Assembly (NCBI GenBank): GCA_023460035.1
Contig: JAEWRN010000030.1
Coordinates: forward strand, 9,603 to 73,602
Length of the DNA stretch: 64,000 nt
Reading direction: 5' to 3'
Source: Bacillota bacterium
GTDB taxonomy: Bacteria; Bacillota; Clostridia; Oscillospirales; Ruminococcaceae
Below the pieces are notes generated by a model. The model saw only the letters and a list, made by a program, of their open reading frames with translations, did no database searches and was not told where the DNA came from. Numbering within the stretch: position 1 is the first letter of the stretch; each line of letters starts with the position of its first letter. Positions 39,195 to 46,584 of this stretch are shown one piece after another. The translations under genes and the position numbers were made by a program.

Positions 39195-40037
39195 TTACAA
39201 AATTGCCGCAGCGTGGCGGGTGACATGGCAGCTGATGTTGACGGCCACCGGCAGCGCGGTGATGTGGGTGGGCATGGTTTCCACCGCCACCGAAAGTGCG
39301 GTGGTTTTGCCGCCAAAGCCCTGTGGGCCAATGCCCAGCGCGTTGATGCGCTGCAACAGGGTCGTTTCAATTTCGGCCCAAAGAGGGTCCGGGTGGGCGC
39401 TGCCCAGCGGGCGCAGCAGGGCCTTTTTGGCAAGCAACGCAGCCTTGTCAAAGCTGCCACCCACCCCAACGCCCACCACGATGGGCGGGCAGGGGTTTGG
39501 CCCGGCGGCGCGCACGGTGTCCAGCACAAACGCCAGCAGCCCCTCTTTGCCGTCGCTGGGGCGCAGCATTTTCAGCGCGCTCATATTTTCGCTGCCAAAG
39601 CCCTTTGGGGCCACGGTCACTTCGCACCTGTCACCCGGCACCAGGTCTACCGTCAGCAGGGCGGGGGTGTTGTCGCCGGTGTTCTGCCGCTGTAGCGGGT
39701 CGCGCACCGCGCTGGCGCGCAGGCTGCCGTCACGGCAGGCCTGCCGCACGCCTTCGTCTACCGCAGCGGCAAGGTCGCCGCCGGTCAGGTGTATATCTTG
39801 CCCCAGCTTCAAAAACACGCAGGCAAGGCCGGTGTCCTGGCACAGCGGGTATTCGCCCGCGGCGGCCACGGCGGCGTTTTGCAACAGCTCGTCTAAAATA
39901 TCCCGCGCGGGGGGCCATGGCTCGGCATCGCGACAGCTTTGCAGCCGGGCCGTCACATCCGGCGGCAGCTGGTAATTGGCTTCAATGCACAGCCGGCGCA
40001 CGGCGGCTGTGAGTTCACTGACAGGCAGTTCGCGCAA
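39195..40037 (-). CDS. Class I fumarase (fumarate hydratase), alpha subunit
   Basis: 280 residues, TTG start after AAAGGA. The three [4Fe-4S] cysteines appear in PLCQDTG, GPNPCPPIVVGVGVGGSFDKAA and VAVNISCH; RDPLQRQNTGDNTPA and KGFGSENMSALKML are family motifs. Oxygen-sensitive enzyme as expected in an anaerobe. With the PEP carboxykinase at 55267 it supports C4-acid metabolism. Confidence 0.92.
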   Translation of the reverse strand: MRELPVSELTAAVRRLCIEANYQLPPDVTARLQSCRDAEPWPPARDILDELLQNAAVAAAGEYPLCQDTGLACVFLKLGQDIHLTGGDLAAAVDEGVRQACRDGSLRASAVRDPLQRQNTGDNTPALLTVDLVPGDRCEVTVAPKGFGSENMSALKMLRPSDGKEGLLAFVLDTVRAAGPNPCPPIVVGVGVGGSFDKAALLAKKALLRPLGSAHPDPLWAEIETTLLQRINALGIGPQGFGGKTTALSVAVETMPTHITALPVAVNISCHVTRHAAAIL

Positions 40038-40138
40038 AAAATCGCTTCCTTTCGCCGCGCCGTGCAGGCCGCAGCTTTGCAGTTTGAATTTATGCTACCA
40101 CAAAGGGCCTAAAAAGTACAACACAAGGGAGATGCCGT

Positions 40139-40780
40139 ATGAAAAATATTCTATGCTTTGGAGATTCTAACGTCTATGGTTATATGCCCGGCGACGGGCA
40201 CCGCTACCCGCGCGACGTGCGCTGGACCGGCGCGCTGGAACAGCTGCTTGGCCCCGGTTACCATGTCATCGAAGAGGGCCTGAACGGCCGCACCACCGCG
40301 TTTGTGGACAACCTGCAGCCGTGGAGCTGCGGCCTTGGCGCGTTTGCCGCCGCGCTGCGCAGCCATGCCCCGCTAAACGCGGTGTTCATCATGCTGGGCA
40401 CCAACGACACAAAGCACCGGTACGGTGTCTCCGCGGCCGAAATTGGCACCGGGCTGCACTGGTTATTGCGGGAGGGCAACAGCTTTTTTCGCGACAACGC
40501 GCGCTGGGCGGGCGAAAAGCCGCCGTTCGTGGTCGTGAGCCCCGTGCCGATGGCGGCCACCGGCGGCGACCCGGAGTTTGATCAGGACAGTTTGGAAAAA
40601 CAGGCCACCCTTGCGCCGGTGTTTGCCGCTGCCGCAAAAGAGGAAGGGGCCCTGTTTGCCGACGCCGCCGAGTGGGTGGGGCGCAGCATGATCGGCAGCG
40701 ATTTTTGCCATTACACACCGCAGGGGCACCGTGCCTTTGCCACGCAGGCGGCAGCCCTGCTGCACCGGCTGCAACTGTAA
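40139..40780 (+). CDS. SGNH/GDSL hydrolase (esterase)
   Basis: 213 residues without signal peptide. Block I ILCFGDSNVYGYMPGDG with nucleophile Ser10, GLNGRTTAF (block II Gly), MLGTNDTKHRYG (block III Asn), and SDFCHYTPQGHRAFA with the D-x-x-H pair. Similar to arylesterase/acyl-CoA thioesterase-like SGNH enzymes; could deacetylate a carbohydrate. ATG at 40139 after GGGAG. Confidence 0.88.
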   Translation: MKNILCFGDSNVYGYMPGDGHRYPRDVRWTGALEQLLGPGYHVIEEGLNGRTTAFVDNLQPWSCGLGAFAAALRSHAPLNAVFIMLGTNDTKHRYGVSAAEIGTGLHWLLREGNSFFRDNARWAGEKPPFVVVSPVPMAATGGDPEFDQDSLEKQATLAPVFAAAAKEEGALFADAAEWVGRSMIGSDFCHYTPQGHRAFATQAAALLHRLQL

Positions 40781-40845
40781 CGGCCATGCCACTGTTTGAC
40801 AAAAATGCACGCAAAAACAAGGGAAAATTTGGTAAAAAAAGAGGG

Positions 40846-40874
40846 TTGCGTTTTGTGGCCCGATACTCTACAAT
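40846..40874 (+). promoter_or_regulatory. Promoter of the riboswitch-permease transcript
   Basis: TTGCGT (40846) and TACAAT (40869), 17-bp spacer, about 50 bp before the aptamer. Confidence 0.6.
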
Positions 40875-40925
40875 TAAATTGTGAATAAAAAGTGAACTCG
40901 CAATCAGGGGTTCTTTATACGGTAA

Positions 40926-40992
40926 CCAATATAATATGGATAATATGGATCCAGAGTTTCTACCGCACCGCCGTAAATGGTGCGACTATTGG
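40926..40992 (+). promoter_or_regulatory. Guanine (purine) riboswitch aptamer
   Basis: P1 CCAATA/TATTGG; P2 TGGAT/ATCCA with the kissing loop AATATGG; conserved J2/3 GAGTTTCTACC; P3 CGCACC/GGTGCG with loop containing CCGTAAAT; J3/1 GACTAT. The C in GACTAT (position 74 in the standard numbering; U in adenine switches) indicates guanine or hypoxanthine. It precedes a purine permease, as expected. Confidence 0.93.
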
Positions 40993-40999
40993 AAAAGCA

Positions 41000-41037
41000 G
41001 GACAGGGCGCACACAATGTGCCCTTTCCTTTGTTTTT
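41000..41037 (+). terminator. Expression-platform terminator of the riboswitch
   Basis: GGGC(G)CACA / TGTG-CCC stem with a lower extension and T-rich tail. A second possible hairpin with T run lies at 41062-41096. Pairing of 40988-40996 (in P1) with 41041-41049 offers an alternative fold. Confidence 0.65.
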
Positions 41038-41164
41038 GGTTTTTCCAATGCAGAAACGCTGGCGGTCGGGGGAGGTTCCCGGTCGCTTTTTCTTTTGTCT
41101 GTAAGGGGCGGGCCCCTTTGGAATAAGCATACGGCGAACGCCGAAAAATGGAGGAGTTTGTTTT

Positions 41165-42472
41165 ATGGAAAAACTGTTCAAGCTCAAAGAACATGGCACG
41201 ACCGTCAGCAAAGAAGTCGTGGGCGGCATTACCACCTTTTTTGCCATGGCCTACATCATTTTCGTCAACCCCTCACTGCTCAGCATGACGGGTATGGACC
41301 AAAATGCCGTTCTGCTGGCCACCTGTATTTCTGCCGGTATCGGCACCCTGCTGACCGCTGTACTTGCAAACGTGCCGTTTGCACAGGCACCGGGCATGGG
41401 GCTTAACGCCTTCTTTACCTACACGGTAGTGCTGGGCATGGGCTACACCTGGCAGCAGGGCCTTGCCATCGTGTTCGTCTCCGGCCTTTTGTTCCTGCTG
41501 GTCACCATTTCGCCGCTGCGCAAAATGGTCATCGACGCCATCCCCGCACCGCTGAAAAGTGCAATCAGCGCCGGTATCGGCCTGTTTATCGCCCTCATCG
41601 GCCTGCTGAACGTGGGCATTGTTAACGTGGGCGGCGCAGTGCCCGACATGGGCAACATCATCTCCGGCCCGGCGCTGCTGGCCCTCATCGGCCTCTTGAT
41701 CACCGGTGTGCTGATGGCGTGGAACGTCAAAGCCGCTATCCTGATCGGCATCGGCATCACCACGCTGATCGGCATCCCCATGGGCATCACCGTCATCCCC
41801 GCCAACCTGTTTGAAAACAGCTTCTCGCTGGCCCCCACCTTTATGCAGATGGACTTCAACCTGCTTTCGCTTGGCATTCTGCCGCTCGTCACCGCCATCA
41901 TCACGTTCTCCATCTGTGATATGTTCGACACCGTCGGTACGCTGATCGGTACCGCGGGCAACGCCGGCATGCTGAACGAAAAAGGCGAGCTGCCCCGCGG
42001 CGACCGCGCGCTGCTTGCCGATGCAATCGCCACCTGCGTGGGCGCCTGCTTTGGTACTTCTACCGTGACCACCTTTGTTGAATCCTCCACCGGTATCAGT
42101 GAGGGTGCGCGCACCGGCCTTTCCAGCATCGTCGTGTCGCTGTGCTTCTTCGCTTCCATCATCATTGCCCCGGTGGCAGGCATTGTGCCCGCCGCCGCCA
42201 CCGCCCCGGCGCTGATCATTGTGGGCATTTTGATGCTGCGCGCAACAACCCGCATTGACTGGAGCGACTTTGAAGTTGCAATGCCCAGCTTTTTGACCAT
42301 TGCCATGATGCCGTTTGCCTACTCCATCACCGACGGTATCGGCTTTGGCTTCATCAGCTGGGTCGTCATCAAGCTGCTGCGCGGCAAGGGCAAGCAGGTG
42401 CCGGTACTGATGTACGTGCTGTCTGCGCTGTTTGTCGTGATGTACATCTTGACAGGGCTTCAGATAGGCTAA
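41165..42472 (+). CDS. NCS2-family purine permease (PbuG/AzgA type, guanine-hypoxanthine)
   Basis: 435 residues, about 12-14 membrane segments. Signatures of the AzgA-like branch: GGITTFFAMAYIIFVNPSLLS near the N terminus, APGMGLNAFFTYTVV, SAGIGLFIALIGL, and FSICDMFDTVGTLIGTAG with GTSTVTTFVESSTGISEGARTGL in the transport core (TM8/TM10). Imports guanine/hypoxanthine by proton symport. Control by the guanine riboswitch supports this substrate. ATG at 41165 follows GGAGG. Confidence 0.95.
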   Translation: MEKLFKLKEHGTTVSKEVVGGITTFFAMAYIIFVNPSLLSMTGMDQNAVLLATCISAGIGTLLTAVLANVPFAQAPGMGLNAFFTYTVVLGMGYTWQQGLAIVFVSGLLFLLVTISPLRKMVIDAIPAPLKSAISAGIGLFIALIGLLNVGIVNVGGAVPDMGNIISGPALLALIGLLITGVLMAWNVKAAILIGIGITTLIGIPMGITVIPANLFENSFSLAPTFMQMDFNLLSLGILPLVTAIITFSICDMFDTVGTLIGTAGNAGMLNEKGELPRGDRALLADAIATCVGACFGTSTVTTFVESSTGISEGARTGLSSIVVSLCFFASIIIAPVAGIVPAAATAPALIIVGILMLRATTRIDWSDFEVAMPSFLTIAMMPFAYSITDGIGFGFISWVVIKLLRGKGKQVPVLMYVLSALFVVMYILTGLQIG

Positions 42473-42492
42473 AACGTCCCAAAAGGGCGCTG

Positions 42493-42526
42493 GTCGGGGG
42501 CAAGGCGGCTTGCCCCCGACTTTTTT
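42493..42526 (+). terminator. Terminator of the purine permease
   Basis: GTCGGGGGCAAG / CTTGCCCCCGAC, GCGG loop, six T. Confidence 0.95.
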
Positions 42527-42663
42527 GCGATTTTTGTGAAAATCAGGCACTTGTTCACAAAAATTTAACAAAATTATCGTACTATAAAACATTGGGGTGG
42601 GCAGCCTTTGCCCGCCTGATAATGCGGTTGGCCCGCCTTGGGGCCGGGAGGGAGCAGAACCCG

Positions 42664-43224
42664 ATGATGAAGAGGCCGACGAGGCGGGAGCTTTTCACCG
42701 TCCCGAACCTGCTGAGCTATTTTCGCCTGCTGCTGATCCCGGTATTTGTGTGGCTGTATCTGCATGCGCAGGATCTGCGCGACTTTGCGTTTGCCGCCGT
42801 AGTGATTGGCGTTTCCGGCCTGACTGACCTGTTCGACGGCAAATTAGCCCGCCGGCTGGGGCAGGTGACAGAGCTTGGCATCTTGCTGGACCCGGTTGCC
42901 GATAAGCTGACCGAAGGCGCCGTTATTTTTTGCCTTTTTACCCGGTACCGCCTTGTGGCGGTGCTGATTGCCGTTTATTTGTTAAAAGAGGGCTATATGG
43001 CGGTGGCGGGCATTGTGATGCTGCGCCGCGGCAAAAAGCTGGGCGGCGCCATGTGGTTTGGCAAGGTGTGTACCTTTGTGTTTTACCTTGTAGTGCTGGT
43101 GCTGGTGCTGTGGGTCAACATCCCGCAGGGGCTGGCAGATTTATTGATTCTGCTGTGTACGGCAATGATGCTGTTTACCTTTGTCATGTACGCACGGGTC
43201 TATCTTCGCATGGGACGGGAGTAA
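42664..43224 (+). CDS. CDP-alcohol phosphatidyltransferase family protein (PgsA-like)
   Basis: 186 residues, about five membrane helices. FTVPNLLSYFRLLLIPVFVW is the usual N terminus, and LTDLFDGKLARRLGQVTELGILLDPVADK fits D-x2-DG-x2-AR-x8-G-x3-D-x3-D, the metal-binding signature, though with a slightly variant spacing start. Most probably phosphatidylglycerophosphate synthase; cardiolipin synthase (CLS_2) of this family is an alternative. ATG at 42664 follows GGGAGGGAG; the open frame back to 42592 lacks a site. Confidence 0.85.
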   Translation: MMKRPTRRELFTVPNLLSYFRLLLIPVFVWLYLHAQDLRDFAFAAVVIGVSGLTDLFDGKLARRLGQVTELGILLDPVADKLTEGAVIFCLFTRYRLVAVLIAVYLLKEGYMAVAGIVMLRRGKKLGGAMWFGKVCTFVFYLVVLVLVLWVNIPQGLADLLILLCTAMMLFTFVMYARVYLRMGRE

Positions 43225-43295
43225 TTTCCGTAACAATATAAAAAGCGGCAACCTGGCCGCGGCAGTAAACAGGGGATCGTGAAAGGAGAAGCATC

Positions 43296-44279
43296 ATGCT
43301 GAAAAAACTGGTGGAATCGCTGAAAGCAAACCAAAAGCGTCTTGTGTATACCGAGGGTACCGACCCGCGGATTTTGGAGGCGGCAAGCCGCCTGCACAAA
43401 GAGGGGCTTTTGGTGCCCATTTTGGTGGGCGAGCCGGGTGCCGTTAAAAAAGCGGCAGCCGACGCCGGGCAGGAGATTGACGGTATTGAGATTGTGGACC
43501 CGAACAACTACGCCGGTTTTGACGCGATGGTTGAAAAAATGACCGAGCTGCGCCGCGGCAAAATGACCGCCGAAGAGTGTGCAAAGCTGCTGCACAAGGC
43601 AAACTATTTTGGCACGATGTATGTCAAAATGGGCTATGCCGACGCGCTGCTGGGCGGTGCGACCTATTCCACTGCCGACACCGTGCGCCCCGCGCTGCAG
43701 ATCATCAAGACCCGCCCGGGCAGCAAAATCGTCTCCAGCTGCTTTATCCTTGACCGTGTGGGTGCCGACGGCAAGCCCGAGCGTTATGCCATGGGCGATT
43801 GCGCCATCAACTTAAAGCCCACCGCAGACGAGCTGGTGGAGATTGCCGCCGAGACCGCCAACACCGCCAGCTTCTTTGGCATCGAGCCCAAGGTGGCACT
43901 GCTGTCTTACAGCACGCTGGGCTCTGGCAAGGGCGAGGACGTGGACCGTGTGCACGAAGCGGCCGAAAAGCTGAAGAGTATGGACTTTGCTTACCCGGTG
44001 GACGGCGAGATGCAGTTTGACGCCGCGTTTTCGCCGGAGGTTGCCAAAACCAAAGCGAAGGATTCGCCGGTTGCGGGCAAGGCCAATACCTTCATTTTCC
44101 CCGACATCAACGCCGGCAACATCGGCTATAAAATTGCACAGCGCCTTGGCGGGTTTGAGGCAGTCGGCCCCATCCTGCAGGGCCTTGCCGCCAACATCAA
44201 CGACCTTTCGCGCGGCTGCAACGCCGAAGAAGTGTACAAGATGTCCATCATCACCGCAGGGTTGAACGCGCAGGGCTAA
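43296..44279 (+). CDS. pta: Phosphate acetyltransferase
   Basis: 327 residues, the short Pta type. KRLVYTEGTDPRILEAASRL, GTMYVKMGYADALLGGATYSTADTVRPALQII, SSCFIL, VALLSYSTLGSGKGEDVDRVHEA and VDGEMQFDAA...VAGKANTFIFPDINAGNIGYKIAQRLGG-type motifs cover the acetyl-CoA and phosphate sites. Converts acetyl-CoA to acetyl phosphate for AckA (encoded 17 kb away, so not one operon). ATG at 43296 follows AAAGGAG. Confidence 0.96.
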   Translation: MLKKLVESLKANQKRLVYTEGTDPRILEAASRLHKEGLLVPILVGEPGAVKKAAADAGQEIDGIEIVDPNNYAGFDAMVEKMTELRRGKMTAEECAKLLHKANYFGTMYVKMGYADALLGGATYSTADTVRPALQIIKTRPGSKIVSSCFILDRVGADGKPERYAMGDCAINLKPTADELVEIAAETANTASFFGIEPKVALLSYSTLGSGKGEDVDRVHEAAEKLKSMDFAYPVDGEMQFDAAFSPEVAKTKAKDSPVAGKANTFIFPDINAGNIGYKIAQRLGGFEAVGPILQGLAANINDLSRGCNAEEVYKMSIITAGLNAQG

Positions 44280-44326
44280 TTGCTTTGCAGCAGCCCGCTG
44301 TTTGCGGCTGGTTTTTACTAAATAAC

Positions 44327-44362
44327 AAAAGCCCCTTTGCCATGTTGGCAAAGGGGCTTTTT
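44327..44362. terminator. Bidirectional terminator after pta
   Basis: AAAAGCCCCTTTGCCA / TGGCAAAGGGGCTTTT with a 3-nt loop. Confidence 0.95.
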
Positions 44363-44402
44363 GCGTAATTTGCGCGCTTTTTACAGGCAAAAATTGCGGC
44401 GC

Positions 44403-46580
44403 TTATTTGTGTGCGGCGCCATTGCCGTTTGGCTGCGCCGGCTTTTTCATCGTCAGGCTGATGCGCTTTTTGCCGGTGTCCACCGACAGCACCCACACGG
44501 TGACCACATCGCCGACCTTCAGTATTTCAGACGGGTGGCGGATGAATTTGTTGCTGATCTGGCTGACATGCACAAGGCCGTCCTGATGCACGCCAATGTC
44601 GACAAACGCGCCAAAGTCAATCACGTTGCGCACGGTGCCCGCAAGCTCCATGCCGGGCTTTAGGTCCTCCATCGACATCACGTCGGTGCGCAGCAGGGGT
44701 TTTGGCAGCTCGTCGCGCATATCCCGCCCGGGGCGGCGCAGCTCGGCGGCAATATCGGCAAGGGTGGGCAGGCCAATGCCCAGCTCTTTCGCCAGCTTTT
44801 CACGGCCATAGGCGCGAATGCGCTCTTCCAGCGCGTCCAGTGCCGCGGTGCCGATGTCGGCCGCGGTAAAGCCGCACAGGGCCAGCAGCTTTGCGGCGGC
44901 GGCATAGCTTTCAGGGTGTACGGCCGTGGCGTCCAGCGGCTCTTTGGCACCCGGCAGGCGCAAAAACCCGGCGCACTGCTCAAACGCCTTGGGGCCAAGG
45001 CGCGGTACCTTTAACAGCTCTTTGCGGCTTTTGTAGGGGCCCGCATTTTCGCGCTGGGCCACAATGTTTTTGGCAATGGCGGTGTTGATACCCGCCACAT
45101 GCGACAGCAGCGGGGCCGATGCGGTGTTGAGGTCCACCCCCACGGTGTTCACGCAGGCTTCCACCACGCCGGCAAGGGCTTCGTCCAGCTTTGCGGGCGG
45201 CATGTCGTGCTGGTACTGCCCCACGCCGACGGCTTTGGGGTCAATTTTCACCAGCTCTGCCAGCGGGTCTTGCAGGCGGCGGGCAATGCTGACCGCACTG
45301 CGCACATTGACATCAAAATCGGGGAATTCTTCCGCCGCCAGGGGCGATGCCGAATACACCGACGCGCCGCTTTCGCTGACGACCATGTAAGAGGCGCCGC
45401 CGCCAATTTCGTGCAGCACTTCGGCTGCAAACAGCTCGGTCTCGCGGCTGGCGGTGCCGTTGCCAATGGCAATGATCTCGACCCCGTATTTCTGAATCAA
45501 CTGCTTTACCGTCGCCTTTGCCTGCTCTATTTTATTTTGGGGCGGCACCGGGTAAATGACGGCGGTCGTCAGCACCTTGCCTGTGGCGTCCACGACCGCC
45601 AGCTTGCAGCCCATGCGGTAGCCGGGGTCCATGCCAAGGGCCACCTTGCCCTTGATGGGCGGGGCCAGCAGCAGCTGGCGTAAATTTTCGCTGAACAGGT
45701 GAATCGCGCCCTCGGCGGCGCGCTCGGTCAGCCCGGCGCGCAGCTCGCGCTCCAGCGACGGGGCAATCAGCCGGGTGTAGGCATCGGCGGCGGCCTGTGC
45801 CACCAGCCGGCCATACTCGCTGTCATTTTTGACAAACGCACCGGTGACGATGTCAATGGCCTTTTCCGGCTCCACCTCAATTGAAACCTTTAACGCCTTT
45901 TCGCGCTCGCCGCGGTCCAGCGCCAGCACCTGGTGGTCGGCTATTTTGGCAAGGGCCTGCGCAAAGTCGTAATACTGCGCATAAACGCTGTCGTCTTTGA
46001 TTGCGGCCTTGCTGGTCACCTTGCCGGTATGCAGCGTAAAGCCGCGCAGCAGCCCGCGCAGCCGCGCGTCGTCAGACAGGTCCTCGGCAATGATGTCCAG
46101 CGCACCCGCCAGTGCGTCCTGTGCGGTGGGCACCTCTTTTTCGGGGTTTACATAGCGTTGTGCCGCTTTTAGCGCGGGCGGCCCGCCCGCCTGTGCAAAC
46201 AGCAGCGTCGCAAGGCCCTCCAGCCCGCGCTCGCGCGCCACGCTGGCGCGGGTTTTGCGCTTGGGCTTGTAGGGGCGGTACAGGTCTTCTACCTGCGCCA
46301 GGGTAGCGGCCCCGGCAAGGGCGGCGCGCAGTTCGTCGGTCAGCTTGCCCTGCTCTTCAATCGAGCTCGACACCTCCGCCTTGCGCTTTTCCAGCCCGCG
46401 CAGGTAGGTCAGCCGCTCGTCCATGCGGCGCAGCAGCTGGTCGTCCATGCTGCCGGTCTGCTCTTTGCGGTAGCGGGCAATAAACGGGATGGTGTTGCCC
46501 TCGTCAATCAGGTCGAGAATGTTGCGCACATAGTCTTCGCGGGTTTCAAACTCGCCCGCCAGTGTTTTTACCAGATCCAT
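44403..46580 (-). CDS. tex: Tex-family S1 RNA-binding protein (YhgF)
   Basis: 725 residues. N-terminal Tex helices with DEGNTIPFIARYRKEQTGSMDDQLLR, VEDLYRPYKPKRKTRASVARERGLEGLA, the YqgF/RNase H-like fold around GMDPGYRMGCKLAVVD and IAIGNGTASRETE, helix-hairpin-helix HVAGINTAIAKNIVAQRENAG and a C-terminal S1 domain GMELAGTVRNVIDFGAFVDIGVHQDGLVHVSQIS. Binds nucleic acid and affects transcription and RNA turnover. ATG at 46580 is 4 bp after the yfhO stop with only a weak ribosome-binding site, so translation is probably coupled. Confidence 0.95.
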   Translation of the reverse strand: MDLVKTLAGEFETREDYVRNILDLIDEGNTIPFIARYRKEQTGSMDDQLLRRMDERLTYLRGLEKRKAEVSSSIEEQGKLTDELRAALAGAATLAQVEDLYRPYKPKRKTRASVARERGLEGLATLLFAQAGGPPALKAAQRYVNPEKEVPTAQDALAGALDIIAEDLSDDARLRGLLRGFTLHTGKVTSKAAIKDDSVYAQYYDFAQALAKIADHQVLALDRGEREKALKVSIEVEPEKAIDIVTGAFVKNDSEYGRLVAQAAADAYTRLIAPSLERELRAGLTERAAEGAIHLFSENLRQLLLAPPIKGKVALGMDPGYRMGCKLAVVDATGKVLTTAVIYPVPPQNKIEQAKATVKQLIQKYGVEIIAIGNGTASRETELFAAEVLHEIGGGASYMVVSESGASVYSASPLAAEEFPDFDVNVRSAVSIARRLQDPLAELVKIDPKAVGVGQYQHDMPPAKLDEALAGVVEACVNTVGVDLNTASAPLLSHVAGINTAIAKNIVAQRENAGPYKSRKELLKVPRLGPKAFEQCAGFLRLPGAKEPLDATAVHPESYAAAAKLLALCGFTAADIGTAALDALEERIRAYGREKLAKELGIGLPTLADIAAELRRPGRDMRDELPKPLLRTDVMSMEDLKPGMELAGTVRNVIDFGAFVDIGVHQDGLVHVSQISNKFIRHPSEILKVGDVVTVWVLSVDTGKKRISLTMKKPAQPNGNGAAHK

Positions 46581-46584
46581 AAGA

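Noticed and set aside
41273..42592. 439-codon minus-strand ORF opposite the purine permease
   Set aside because: His/Asp/Gly-rich antisense product typical of a mirrored membrane-protein gene; no start signal.
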